A stretch of DNA of 64,000 nt. Origin: Microbacterium sp. Its GTDB lineage: Bacteria > Actinomycetota > Actinomycetes > Actinomycetales > Microbacteriaceae. Numbering within the stretch: position 1 is the first letter of the stretch; every line of letters begins with the position of its first letter. Location of the stretch: assembly GCA_031177765.1 (NCBI GenBank), contig JAPSKH010000006.1, positions 33,748-97,747 on the forward strand, given 5' to 3'. Of this stretch, positions 56,019-64,000 are shown in pieces. Below the pieces are notes generated by a model. That model did not search any database. It was not told where the DNA came from and was given only the letters and a program-made list of their open reading frames with translations. A program made the translations under genes and the position numbers.

Positions 56019-56561
56019 GTGGCATCCGGACGCAACGACGACGCCCTCACCTGGGACGGCGACGACGACCCCACGCTCGCGGCCGCGTCGTCGGCTCGCC
56101 CCGGCCAGCACGACACCGAGCCCGAGACGGTGGTGCTTCCCGAGGGATACACGGCCGTCGGCAAAGGCAGCGATCGCATCGGCGGTGCTGCGACCGATGA
56201 GGACGTGGACGCCGACGACGCTCCTGCGCCGCGGCGGGAGGCCGCAGCGCCGGTCCGCGACCGTCCGCTCGGGAACGTGGCGCTGGTGAGCCTCGGCGTG
56301 CTCGGGGGCATCTACCTGCTGTTCACCGTCGGCTGGATCATCGGCGGCATCCGGCTCGATCCGATCGCCGTGCTGCTGGTCTCGCCGGCCGCGTCGGTCC
56401 CCGCGGTGTGGTTGGCGGTCCTCGCCCCGGCACTGTGGTTCGTCACCGTGTTCCTGGTGACGCGGAGATCTCCGGCGTGGCTGCGCTTCACGCTGCTCGG
56501 CGTGGGCGTGCTGCTGCTGGTGCCGTGGCCGTTCATCATGCTCGGGGCGGTGGGTTCATGA
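56019..56561 (+). CDS. Membrane protein of unknown function, 180 residues
   Basis: An acidic, probably disordered N-terminal half (about 1-80) is followed by three hydrophobic segments (near 85-105, 113-140 and 148-172). I do not recognise a function. GTG at 56019 is the best start. It follows the cutC-like gene by 16 bases and overlaps the next gene by four. Confidence 0.65.
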   Translation: MASGRNDDALTWDGDDDPTLAAASSARPGQHDTEPETVVLPEGYTAVGKGSDRIGGAATDEDVDADDAPAPRREAAAPVRDRPLGNVALVSLGVLGGIYLLFTVGWIIGGIRLDPIAVLLVSPAASVPAVWLAVLAPALWFVTVFLVTRRSPAWLRFTLLGVGVLLLVPWPFIMLGAVGS

Positions 56562-56902
56562 CCGCGGACCAGGCGGCGACGCCGCGGACCCCCACGTGGC
56601 TGATCGCCACGATCGCGGGCGGATTCGGTCTGTTCTACGCGTACGCCGTCTGGAACGCCGTGGCGTTCCTCGTCGAGCAGGCGACAGGCGTGCTGGGGCT
56701 GAACGGTCTCGGCTGGGCGGTGCTGCTGTTCGCCGTGGCGTTCCCCATCCTCGTCTTCGCGATCGCTCTCGGCGTGGGGATGAAGCGCCCGCCCGGCCAT
56801 TTCGCCCTCATCCTTCTGACCGGGCTCGGCCTCGTCGCCGTCTTCTGGCTCGATGTGGTCGCGTACGCCTTCGCCTACGGGACCTCGCTCGTCGGCGGCT
56901 GA
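56558..56902 (+). CDS. Small membrane protein, 114 residues
   Basis: Three hydrophobic segments (near 14-38, 48-74 and 81-108) and almost no loops. No family recognised. ATG start in an ATGA overlap with its upstream neighbour, so the two form a pair. They lie inside the fucose island but show no sugar-related motif. Confidence 0.65.
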   Translation: MTADQAATPRTPTWLIATIAGGFGLFYAYAVWNAVAFLVEQATGVLGLNGLGWAVLLFAVAFPILVFAIALGVGMKRPPGHFALILLTGLGLVAVFWLDVVAYAFAYGTSLVGG

Positions 56903-56907
56903 CCGCG

Positions 56908-57327
56908 TCAGGCCGAGGGGTGCCCGACCACGCCCTTGCGCAGCAGCGCGTTGCCGTACTTGCGGGTCTCGCCGGTGCGCACGACGACGAACGCCGTGCG
57001 AGCGAGGTCGTAGTACTCGAACCGGTCGACGAACCGCGTCGAAGCCTCATCGACACCGGCTGCGGCCATGAGCTCGGCCTGCACGCCGAGCACCGCCCCG
57101 TCGGCGGAGGCCATGAGGTCCAGCGAGGGCGCGTCGTCGAGCGGGATCACCGTCCGGATCGCGGCGAGCACCTCGGGCGTCGTCGTCCCGGGAAGGGTGA
57201 CGAGCCGCCGTGCCACGGTCGCGGCGGGGAAATGCGCGTCCGCGACCACGACGGCGTCGGAATGGCCCATCGCGTCCAGGTGCCAGAGCAGCTCGCCGGT
57301 CAGCAGCGGATCGATGCCTTCGAGCAT
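56908..57327 (-). CDS. fucU: L-fucose mutarotase, RbsD/FucU family
   Basis: A 139-residue sugar mutarotase that interconverts alpha and beta anomers of L-fucose. The family block MGHSDAVVVADAHFPA near the N-terminus matches FucU (MGHGDExxxADANFP), and the tyrosine/lysine segment near the C-terminus (ETRKYGNALLRKGVV) is the RbsD/FucU ending. AAGGACC precedes the ATG. Third gene of the divergent operon with the dehydrogenase and dehydratase. Confidence 0.85.
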   Translation of the reverse strand: MLEGIDPLLTGELLWHLDAMGHSDAVVVADAHFPAATVARRLVTLPGTTTPEVLAAIRTVIPLDDAPSLDLMASADGAVLGVQAELMAAAGVDEASTRFVDRFEYYDLARTAFVVVRTGETRKYGNALLRKGVVGHPSA

Positions 57328-57342
57328 GAGGGTCCTTTCGGC

Positions 57343-58317
57343 TCAGCGCGGGAGAAGGCCGCGGTCTGCGAGATCCTCCCACAGCGCGGCGGGGACCGGC
57401 TGCGACATCCACTCGGCATTCTGGTGCAGCTGCGCGGGACGGCTCCCGCCCACCACGACCGAGCGGACCGCGCGGTCGCGCAGCGGGAACTGCACAGCGG
57501 CGGCCGGGAGGGGCACGTCGTGCCCGTCGCACACCGCCACGATCTCGGTCAGGCGATCCCACAGCTCGTCCGGAAGGCGTCCGTACTCGTACCGGCCATC
57601 CCTGGCGGGGCGGGGCTTGGCGAGCAGGCCGGAGTTGAAGACCGACGCGGCGACGGCATCCGTTCCCGTCGCGTGGCATGCCGGCAGGGCGTCCGCCGCG
57701 GCCGGCTGCTCGAGCAGGGTGTACCTGCCGGCGATCATGACGACGTCCAGGTCGGCGCCGGTCACCGCGGCGGTGAGCGCCTCGCTCACCATGGAGCCCA
57801 CACCGACCGCGCCGACGGCGCCCTCCTCGCGCAGCGCGACGAGGGCGGGCAGCGCCTCGGCGACCGCGAGGTCGAGGTCGTGCCGCTCGGGGTCGTGCAG
57901 GTACAGGATGTCGATGCGATCCAGTCCCAGCCGCTCGCGGGACTCGGCGAGGCTGGCGCGGATCCCGGACTCGCTGAAGTCCCACTCGCGGCGCACGTCG
58001 GTGCGCACGTGGAAGTCGTTGTCGAGATCCAGACCGCCGTCGTCCGCCGGGTTCGGCCGAAGCAGGCGCCCGGCCTTCGTCGAGAGGACGAACTCGTCGC
58101 GGGGCTTGGTCCGCAGGAACGCCCCGAGCCGCCGCTCCGACAGGCCGAGGCCGTAGTGCGGGGCGGTGTCGAAGTAGCGGATGCCGGCGTCCCACGCCGC
58201 CTCGAGGATCGCCCACGCCTCATCGTCTGTCAGCGGGCGGAACAGATTGCCGAGGTTCGCGGCGCCGTAGCCCAGTGCCGTGAGAGACGGCGTCGCCGCA
58301 GGTCGCAGCTCAGACAT
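57343..58317 (-). CDS. Aldo/keto reductase, probable L-fucose dehydrogenase
   Basis: A 324-residue aldo/keto reductase with the full catalytic tetrad: D50 and Y55 in [10 protein letters not shown]81 in LSTKAG and H141 in YLHDPE. The sequence is of the group that contains L-fucose and D-threo-aldose dehydrogenases and pyridoxal dehydrogenases. Context (mutarotase, fuconate dehydratase, fuconolactonase) makes oxidation of L-fucose to its lactone the likely reaction. It overlaps the dehydratase gene by eight bases. Confidence 0.83.
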   Translation of the reverse strand: MSELRPAATPSLTALGYGAANLGNLFRPLTDDEAWAILEAAWDAGIRYFDTAPHYGLGLSERRLGAFLRTKPRDEFVLSTKAGRLLRPNPADDGGLDLDNDFHVRTDVRREWDFSESGIRASLAESRERLGLDRIDILYLHDPERHDLDLAVAEALPALVALREEGAVGAVGVGSMVSEALTAAVTGADLDVVMIAGRYTLLEQPAAADALPACHATGTDAVAASVFNSGLLAKPRPARDGRYEYGRLPDELWDRLTEIVAVCDGHDVPLPAAAVQFPLRDRAVRSVVVGGSRPAQLHQNAEWMSQPVPAALWEDLADRGLLPR

Positions 58318-59605
58318 GCGCCGCCTCCGTCCGCCAGGCGTACGCGAGGCGGCTCTCCGCCTTCATCTCCATGCCCGCCCCCGGCTCAAGCGGCGGCCGG
58401 TAGGCACCTCGCTGCACATCGGTCGGCACGACGAAATGCTCGTGCAGGTGGTCCACGTACTCGATCATGCGTCCCTCGCGGGATGCGCTCACGGCGACGA
58501 AGTCGAACATCGACAGGTGCTGCACGGCCTCGCACAGGCCCACGCCCCCCGCGTGGGGGCACACCGGGACGCCGAACTTCGCCGCGAGGAGCAGGTTCGC
58601 GATGTTCTCATTGACGCCGGCGACCCGCACGGCGTCGATCTGCATCACCGCGATGGCATCCGCCTGGAGCAGCTGCTTGAACACGATGCGGTTCTGAGCG
58701 TGCTCGCCGGTGGCGACGCGGACAGGCGCGATGGCACGTGCGATCTCGGCGTGGCCGAGCACATCGTCGGGGCTCGTCGGCTCCTCGACCCACGCCGGGT
58801 GGAACTCCGACAGGGCGCGGACCCAGGCGATCGCCTCATCGACCTCCCACCGCTGGTTCGCGTCGATGGCGATGGGGTAATCCGGACCGCACACCTCCCG
58901 CGCGATGCGGAACCGGCGGATGTCGTCGTCCAGGTCGGCGCCGACCTTCAGCTTGATCTGCCCGAAGCCGTCGGCGAGAGCCTCGCGGCACAGGCGCGAG
59001 AGCTTCTCGTCCGAGTAGCCGAGCCAGCCCGGCGTCGTCGTGTAGGCCGGGTACCCGGTCTCGAGGAGCTCGGCCTCGCGTGCGGCGCGCCCCGCTTCGG
59101 CATCCCGCAGGATGCGCAGCGCCTCGTCGCGGGTGAGCGCGTTGGTGAGGTAGCGGAAGTCGACGAGGTCGACGATCTCCTCCGGGGTCATGCGGGACAG
59201 CAGCTGCCACAGGGGGAGACCGGCACGCTTGGCCTTGATGTCCCACAGCGCATTGAGGACAGCGCCGATCGCCATGTGCATGACGCCCTTCTCGGGCCCG
59301 AGCCACCGCAGCTGCGAGTCGTCCATCAGCCACCGGTTCGTCTCGCCCATGCGGTCCAGGAGCGGCTCGAGGTCACGCCCGACGAGGTGGCCGACGAGGG
59401 CGTCGATCGCGGCGACCTGGACGTCGTTGCCGCGCCCGATCGTGAACACGAAGGCGTGGCCCTCGATGCCGTCGTCGGCGTCCGTCGTGATCCGCACATA
59501 GGCGGCGGAATAGTCGGGGTCCGGGTTCATGGCGTCCGAGCCGTCCAGGCTCAGCGAGGTGGGGAAGCGGATGTCGGCTGTCTCGAGCGCGACGATGCGG
59601 GTCAC
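58310..59605 (-). CDS. L-fuconate dehydratase
   Basis: Enolase-superfamily dehydratase, 431 residues, turning L-fuconate into 2-keto-3-deoxy-L-fuconate. The residues known for the Xanthomonas enzyme sit at the same numbers: K218 and K220 in IKLKVG, metal ligands D248 (IDANQRW), E274 (WVEEP) and E301 (ATGEH), and the D324-H351 pair (MQIDAVR, CPHAGG). GTG start with GGAG upstream. First gene of the minus-strand operon, facing palindrome 3. Confidence 0.93.
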   Translation of the reverse strand: MTRIVALETADIRFPTSLSLDGSDAMNPDPDYSAAYVRITTDADDGIEGHAFVFTIGRGNDVQVAAIDALVGHLVGRDLEPLLDRMGETNRWLMDDSQLRWLGPEKGVMHMAIGAVLNALWDIKAKRAGLPLWQLLSRMTPEEIVDLVDFRYLTNALTRDEALRILRDAEAGRAAREAELLETGYPAYTTTPGWLGYSDEKLSRLCREALADGFGQIKLKVGADLDDDIRRFRIAREVCGPDYPIAIDANQRWEVDEAIAWVRALSEFHPAWVEEPTSPDDVLGHAEIARAIAPVRVATGEHAQNRIVFKQLLQADAIAVMQIDAVRVAGVNENIANLLLAAKFGVPVCPHAGGVGLCEAVQHLSMFDFVAVSASREGRMIEYVDHLHEHFVVPTDVQRGAYRPPLEPGAGMEMKAESRLAYAWRTEAAHV

Positions 59606-59650
59606 GGGTCACTCCTGTGTCGGCGCCACGGGATCGTGGACGTTCTCACG

Positions 59651-59669
59651 ATAAACATCGGATGTTTAT
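59651..59669. promoter_or_regulatory. Fucose-regulon palindrome 3
   Basis: ATAAACATC-G-GATGTTTAT, perfect 9-base arms, in the middle of the divergent promoter of the dehydratase and hydrolase operons. It overlaps -10-like hexamers on both strands (TATACT at 59667 on plus, TATAAA at 59670-59665 on minus), as expected for a repressor site. Confidence 0.75.
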
Positions 59670-59737
59670 ACTGTCAATTGCGCTGCCGGACTCGGTGGCG
59701 GTGGAGCGGCTGCCGACGGCGGCAGGACAGGAGGATC

Positions 59738-60598
59738 ATGAAGTTCGCGCGTCTTGGGCCCGTCGGCGAGGAGGTCCCGGTCGTCGTCGACGGCGATCGG
59801 CACCTGGACCTGCGCCCGATCACATCGGATGTCGACGGGACGTTCCTCGCGGATGATCCCGTCGGACGGACCCGCGCGGCGATCGCAGCAGGCGCCCTTC
59901 CCGAGCTTCCGGATGCCGCCGTTCGGCGTATCGGCGCGCCCATCGCGCGACCGAGCGCCGTGGTGTGCGTCGGCATGAACTACGCCGCGCATGCGGCCGA
60001 ATCGGGGTCGGCGCCGCCGGAGATCCCGATCATGTTCCTCAAGACCCCGAACACCGTCGTGGGTCCGAACGACGACGTCCAGATCCCCCGGGACTCCACC
60101 AAGACGGACTGGGAGGTGGAGCTCGGCGTCGTCATCGGTCGCCGTGCGTCGTACCTCGACGCGCCGTCCGACGCCGGCGCGCACATCGCCGGCTTCGTCG
60201 TCGCGAACGACGTGTCCGAGCGCGACTTCCAGATGGCCGTCTCGGGCGGGCAATGGTCCAAGGGCAAGTGCGCACCGGGGTTCAACCCCACCGGTCCGTG
60301 GCTCGTGACCCCCGACGAGGTCGACCACGCGGCGCTGCGGCTGCGCAGCTTCGTCAACGGCGAGCCGCGGCAGGACTCCACGACCGCCGACATGATCTTC
60401 TCGGTCGAGCACCTCGTGTGGCACCTGTCCCAGTACCTCGCCCTGGAGCCCGGCGACCTCGTGCTCACCGGCACGCCGCAGGGCGTCGCCCTGTCGGGGC
60501 GGTTCCCCTATCTGGCGCCGGGCGACGTGGTCGAGGTCGACATCGAGGGACTGGGCCGTCAGCGGCAGGTCTTCCGGGCATGGGAGCCGGTCCGATGA
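59738..60598 (+). CDS. 2,4-diketo-3-deoxy-L-fuconate hydrolase (FAH family)
   Basis: Fumarylacetoacetate-hydrolase-fold enzyme, 286 residues, expected to cleave the diketo acid into pyruvate and L-lactate. Motifs are CVGMNYAAHAAE, IMFLKTPNTVVGPND, DWEVELGVVIG (metal ligands) and VLTGTPQGVALS. GGACAGGAGG precedes the ATG. It is coupled by a four-base overlap to the dehydrogenase of the preceding pathway step. Confidence 0.86.
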   Translation: MKFARLGPVGEEVPVVVDGDRHLDLRPITSDVDGTFLADDPVGRTRAAIAAGALPELPDAAVRRIGAPIARPSAVVCVGMNYAAHAAESGSAPPEIPIMFLKTPNTVVGPNDDVQIPRDSTKTDWEVELGVVIGRRASYLDAPSDAGAHIAGFVVANDVSERDFQMAVSGGQWSKGKCAPGFNPTGPWLVTPDEVDHAALRLRSFVNGEPRQDSTTADMIFSVEHLVWHLSQYLALEPGDLVLTGTPQGVALSGRFPYLAPGDVVEVDIEGLGRQRQVFRAWEPVR

Positions 60599-61347
60599 GC
60601 GGCGAGCTGGCGGGACTGGTCGCCGTCGTCACCGGCGGCGCGTCGGGCATCGGCGCCGCGATCGCCCGGCACCTGCACGCCGACGGAGCCGAGGTCGCCG
60701 TGCTCGACCTCGACCCGTCCGGCGCGGAGGACCGCTTCGCCGGATTCGTCGCGGACGTCTCCGACCGCGCCAGCGTCCAGGCCGCCATCGACGCGGTCGC
60801 CGCGCGCTTCGGCCGCATCGACATCGTCGTCAACAACGCCGGCATCGGTGCGCAGGGCGATGTCGCGGCGAACGACGACGCCGAGTGGGCCCGCGTGCTG
60901 TCGGTGAATGTCACGGGCGTCGCGCGGGTGACCGCCGCTGCTCTTCCGTGGCTGCGTCGCTCGCCCGCTGCTGCGGTGTGCAACACGTCCTCCATCGCCG
61001 CGACGGCCGGGCTTCCCGAGCGCGCGCTCTACAGCGCCTCGAAGGGGGCCGTGCTCTCCCTCACCCGGGCGATGGCGGCAGATCACCTGCGCGAGGGCAT
61101 CCGTGTGAACGCCGTCAATCCGGGCACCGCCGACACGCCGTGGGTCGGCCGCCTGCTGGACTCGGCATCCGATCCGGCCGCCGAGCGCGCCGCGCTCGAG
61201 GCGCGCCAGCCGCACGGGCGCCTCGTGACGGCCGACGAGGTGGCAGCGGCGGTCCGCTACCTCGTGAGCCCGAGCGCCGGCTCCACGACCGGGACGTACC
61301 TCGAAGTCGACGGGGGGATGGCGGGCCTGCGGCTGCGGCCGGCGTGA
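60595..61347 (+). CDS. 2-keto-3-deoxy-L-fuconate dehydrogenase (SDR)
   Basis: Short-chain dehydrogenase, 250 residues: cofactor motif TGGASGIG, NNAGIG, the catalytic serine in NTSSIAA, Y146 and K150 in YSASK, and NPGTADTPWVGRLL, typical of the group with 2-keto-3-deoxyfuconate dehydrogenases. It oxidises the hydroxy group to give the 2,4-diketo acid. Operon position between the hydrolase and lactonase genes supports the step. Confidence 0.84.
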   Translation: MSGELAGLVAVVTGGASGIGAAIARHLHADGAEVAVLDLDPSGAEDRFAGFVADVSDRASVQAAIDAVAARFGRIDIVVNNAGIGAQGDVAANDDAEWARVLSVNVTGVARVTAAALPWLRRSPAAAVCNTSSIAATAGLPERALYSASKGAVLSLTRAMAADHLREGIRVNAVNPGTADTPWVGRLLDSASDPAAERAALEARQPHGRLVTADEVAAAVRYLVSPSAGSTTGTYLEVDGGMAGLRLRPA

Positions 61348-61351
61348 AAGG

Positions 61352-62179
61352 TCACGTCACGCCGTAGATCCGCGCGGCGTTCCCCCACAGGATGTCGTCG
61401 GCCCGGGCGGGAACGCTCGCGGCGGCCCATCGCCGGACGAGCTGCTCCCACGCCGCGTACGGGCCCGACACCGGCCAGTCGCCCCCGAACAGGAGACGAT
61501 CCGGTCCGAACGCCTCGAGCGCCGCATCCAGGAACGGGGTCAGCTGCCCGGCCGTCCAGTCGTCGCCGGCGGCCTCGGCCGGCAGGCCCGAGAGCTTGCA
61601 GGCGACGTTCGGCCGGTCGGCCAGGACCGCGAGGTCGTCGCGCCAGCGCGCGTCGGGCGCGGCCGTGACGTCCGGCTTGCCGAGATGGTCGAGGACGATC
61701 GGAAGCTCCGGCACGAGATCGGCCAGGCGCGCGACCTCGCGCAGCTGCGTGCGACGCACGCAGGCGTCGAAGACGTATCCCGCGTCGGCGACCGCGCGGG
61801 CTGCCGACACGAATCCCGCAGCGGTGGCGAACCCCGGTCCCTCGTCCTGGATGAGGCGGCGCACGCCCACCACGAGCGGACGCCGTCGCAGTTCGGCGAG
61901 CTGAGCCCCGACCTCGCCCTCCTCCATGGCGAGCCGGGCCACGATCCCGCGCACGCCGTGGACGGCCGCCGTGCTCGCCACCCAGTCCACCTCGGCGAGG
62001 CTGTCGGCCGGGGCGCATTCTGCCTGCACGAACACCGCCGCGCGCTGCGCGTCGCCCGCCTCGCGCGCGGCGTCGTGCCAGTCCTCGGCGTCGAAACGTC
62101 GGAGCAGATCGCCGCTCAGCCAGGAGTACCGGAGGAGGTCGGGATCCCAAAGGTGCAGATGGCTGTCGAGAATGCGCAC
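61352..62179 (-). CDS. L-fucono-1,5-lactonase (amidohydrolase, COG3618)
   Basis: Metal-dependent amidohydrolase-superfamily lactonase, 275 residues. It has DSHLHLWDP (strand 1 metal site), PELPIVLDHLGKPDV, NVACKLSGL and RLLFGGDWPVS (last-strand aspartate). It would open fucono-lactone to fuconate. GTG start at 62179. It converges on the SDR gene with four bases between and diverges from the FCD regulator. Confidence 0.85.
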   Translation of the reverse strand: MRILDSHLHLWDPDLLRYSWLSGDLLRRFDAEDWHDAAREAGDAQRAAVFVQAECAPADSLAEVDWVASTAAVHGVRGIVARLAMEEGEVGAQLAELRRRPLVVGVRRLIQDEGPGFATAAGFVSAARAVADAGYVFDACVRRTQLREVARLADLVPELPIVLDHLGKPDVTAAPDARWRDDLAVLADRPNVACKLSGLPAEAAGDDWTAGQLTPFLDAALEAFGPDRLLFGGDWPVSGPYAAWEQLVRRWAAASVPARADDILWGNAARIYGVT

Positions 62180-62218
62180 GACGCCATTGTGACGGACAGG
62201 CCGTGACGAGCGCGCCGG

Positions 62219-62229
62219 ACATGGGATGT
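62219..62229. promoter_or_regulatory. Fucose-regulon palindrome 4 (one mismatch)
   Basis: ACATGGGATGT differs by one base from the ACATCGGATGT core and sits in the gap between the lactonase and FCD-regulator starts, 27 bases before the regulator ATG. Suggests autoregulation. Confidence 0.45.
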
Positions 62230-62256
62230 CTCGACGAGGCGCCGTACGATGTCGGC

Positions 62257-62937
62257 ATGGCCGTGACCGACGACGCGATCGAGAAGATCAAGGCGATGAT
62301 CGTGTCGGGCGAGCTCGCCCCGGGGGATCGCCTCCCGCCGGAGAAGGAGCTCTCCGAGCGACTCGGACTCTCGCGCAACTCGATGCGGGAGGCGGTGAAG
62401 GCGCTCGAGGTGATCCGCGTGCTGGACGTGCGCCGCGGCGACGGCACCTACGTCACGAGCCTGGAGCCGCGCCTGCTGCTGGAGGCGATCTCGTTCGTCG
62501 TCGACATGCATGACGACGACTCGCTGCTGGAGGTGTTCCAGGTGCGCCGCATCCTCGAGTCGCACGCCACCGGCGCCGCGGCGCAGCGCGCCCGCGACGA
62601 GGACGTCGCGGCGCTGGAGGAGGAGCTGCGCGCGGTCGAGGCCGACACCGACATCGAGACCCTCGTCGAGCACGACGTGCGGTTCCACAGCGCGATCGTG
62701 GCGCTCGGGGGCAACCGCTACCTGGCCAGCCTCGTGGACAGCCTGACCAGCTCGACGGTCCGGGCGCGCGTGTGGCGCGGCCTGACCGAGGCGAACGCCG
62801 TCGCCCGCACTCTGCAGGAGCACCGGGCGATCGTCGATGCGATCCGCGAGCGGGACGTCGAGCTCGCGACGTCGCTGGCGACCGCTCACGTCGCCGGCGT
62901 CGAGCAGTGGCTCCGCCGCGCGCGCAGCGAGGCGTGA
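62257..62937 (+). CDS. GntR-family regulator, FCD (FadR) subfamily
   Basis: A 226-residue regulator with an N-terminal winged helix (PEKELSERLGLSRNSMREAVKALEVI, in parts) and an FCD ligand domain with the metal/ligand residues in VEHDVRFHSAIVALGGN and EHRAIVDAIRERD. FCD regulators bind short palindromes with a central base and respond to sugar acids or keto acids, which fits the AACATC-N-GATGTT sites and a fuconate-type inducer. ATG at 62257 is chosen from the family N-terminus. Confidence 0.88.
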   Translation: MAVTDDAIEKIKAMIVSGELAPGDRLPPEKELSERLGLSRNSMREAVKALEVIRVLDVRRGDGTYVTSLEPRLLLEAISFVVDMHDDDSLLEVFQVRRILESHATGAAAQRARDEDVAALEEELRAVEADTDIETLVEHDVRFHSAIVALGGNRYLASLVDSLTSSTVRARVWRGLTEANAVARTLQEHRAIVDAIRERDVELATSLATAHVAGVEQWLRRARSEA

Positions 62938-63079
62938 GGCGTCGCTCCGTCGTCATACGTCGGTGGTGCCGCGGGGCGCCCGGTAGGCTGAGACACAGCC
63001 CGCCCCCGACGGCGTGCGGCGTGGCATCCCTTCGCACATCGTTCGCGCGTCGCGCGCGCCGCCCCCTAAGGATCCACTC

Positions 63080-64000
63080 GTGACGAAGCCCGTCGTCCTG
63101 ATCGCCGAAGAACTCTCTCCCGCCACGATCGACGCCCTCGGGCCCGACTTCGACGTGCGTCACGTGGATGGGACGGACCGGCCGGCGCTGCTGGCGGCGC
63201 TGGCGGACGCGAACGCGGTGCTGATCCGCTCGGCGACGAAGATCGACGCCGAGGCGATCGCCGCGGCGCCGGTCCTCAAGGTCGTCGCCCGCGCCGGCGT
63301 CGGCCTCGACAACGTGGACATCAAGACCGCCACGACGGCCGGCGTCATGGTCGTCAACGCGCCGACGTCCAACATCATCTCGGCGGCGGAGCTGACCGTC
63401 GGCCACATCCTCAGCCTCGCGCGCCGCATCCCCGCCGCACACGCGTCCCTGGCATCGGGGCAGTGGAAGCGCAGCGCCTACACCGGCACCGAGCTGTTCG
63501 AGAAGACGGTCGGCATCATCGGGCTCGGCCGCATCGGCGCGCTGATCGCGGCGCGCCTGCAGGGGTTCGACATGAAGGTCGTCGCGTACGACCCGTACGT
63601 CACGAGCGCCCGCGCGCAGCAGCTGGGCGTGCAGCTGGTGACACTCGACGAGCTGCTGCAGCAGAGCGACTTCGTCACGATCCACATGCCCAAGACGCCG
63701 GAGACGACGGGAATGATCGGCGCCGAGCAGTTCCGCCTGATGAAGCCCACGGCGTTCGTGGTCAACGTCGCGCGCGGCGGCCTGATCGACGAGGCGGCGC
63801 TGCATGAGGCGCTGACGACCGGTGAGATCGCCGGAGCCGGCCTCGACGTCTTCACCACCGAGCCGCCCGCCGAGGGCGGCACGGCGGCCGCGCTCCTCGA
63901 CCTCCCGAACGTCGTCGTCACCCCCCACCTCGGTGCCTCCACCGACGAGGCGCAGGAGAAGGCGGGCGTGTCGGTGGCCCGTTCGGTCCGGCTCGCCTTG
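63080..64000 (+). CDS. serA: D-3-phosphoglycerate dehydrogenase, partial
   Basis: First enzyme of serine synthesis; the frame is open at the right window edge after 307 codons. It shows the N-terminal VLIAEELSPATIDAL, RSATKID, RAGVGLDNVD, the NAD motif GIIGLGRIGALIA, and the catalytic arginine, glutamate and histidine regions (NVARGGLID, GLDVFTTEP, TPHLGAST). AAGGA precedes the GTG, and a TAGGCT -10-like hexamer lies about 95 bases upstream. In many actinobacteria it directly follows ilvC. Confidence 0.95.
   Translation, partial: MTKPVVLIAEELSPATIDALGPDFDVRHVDGTDRPALLAALADANAVLIRSATKIDAEAIAAAPVLKVVARAGVGLDNVDIKTATTAGVMVVNAPTSNIISAAELTVGHILSLARRIPAAHASLASGQWKRSAYTGTELFEKTVGIIGLGRIGALIAARLQGFDMKVVAYDPYVTSARAQQLGVQLVTLDELLQQSDFVTIHMPKTPETTGMIGAEQFRLMKPTAFVVNVARGGLIDEAALHEALTTGEIAGAGLDVFTTEPPAEGGTAAALLDLPNVVVTPHLGASTDEAQEKAGVSVARSVRLAL

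Noticed and set aside
60595..61347. Calling the SDR the L-fucose dehydrogenase
   Set aside because: Some fucose dehydrogenases are SDRs, but here an aldo/keto reductase sits beside the mutarotase and dehydratase, and the SDR is coupled to the diketo-acid hydrolase, so the later oxidation fits better. Roles could still be exchanged.

Overview
The window is high-GC chromosomal DNA with the gene order and codon use of an actinobacterium of the Microbacteriaceae, most likely Microbacterium or a close relative. This rests on prfB-ftsE-ftsX-smpB-ssrA, a tad pilus locus, ilvD-ilvB-ilvN-ilvC-serA, abundant GTG starts, 4-nt ATGA/GTGA overlaps, and C/G at almost every third codon position. I see no phage genes, transposases, CRISPR arrays or rRNA genes.

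Layout: 0-1.6 kb, 3' end of a sortase-anchored repeat protein. 1.7-7.1 kb, a membrane protein and a tadABC-flp-tadE-type pilus operon. 7.1-9.7 kb, a RIO-type kinase behind a leader-peptide arrangement, a Cys/His-rich small protein and an MFS carrier. 9.8-14.9 kb, the translation/division core (prfB, ftsE, ftsX, smpB, tmRNA). 15.0-22.6 kb, an LPxTG surface protein, an MFS exporter with an HxlR regulator, yaeQ, an orphan nuclease-like protein, a lipoprotein, hisN and tRNA-Lys. 22.7-23.9 kb, a DeoR regulator and a DUF4406 gene sharing an operator-like repeat. 24.0-36.3 kb, a carboxylate-utilisation locus: a HAAT-family (liv/urt-like) ABC importer translationally coupled to an acyl-CoA ligase, TetR regulator, 3-hydroxybutyrate dehydrogenase and hydrolase, facing an IclR regulator and scoA-scoB-thiolase. 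36.3-39.4 kb, an acetyltransferase and otsAB trehalose synthesis. 39.5-44.7 kb, branched-chain amino acid synthesis.

The most striking part is 45.6-62.9 kb, a sugar island lying between ilvC and serA, which are neighbours in many actinobacteria. It encodes two signal-less GH29 alpha-L-fucosidases, an importer without its own ATPase, and every enzyme of a non-phosphorylating L-fucose pathway: mutarotase, aldo/keto-reductase-type fucose dehydrogenase, fuconolactonase, fuconate dehydratase (with the known catalytic residues), 2-keto-3-deoxyfuconate dehydrogenase and 2,4-diketo-3-deoxyfuconate hydrolase. The expected products are pyruvate and L-lactate. A palindrome, AACATC-N-GATGTT in its best copies, lies before the first fucosidase, before the importer, in the divergent promoter of the catabolic genes and, with one mismatch, before the FCD-type regulator. 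This defines a small local regulon. Two further palindromes in front of the importer look like sites for the divergent ROK regulator. MlrC-, CutC- and ROK-kinase-like proteins in the same operon have no assigned step.

Functions are assigned from motifs and context only; no database search was run. Start codons are my choice from ribosome-binding sites, overlaps and family lengths.
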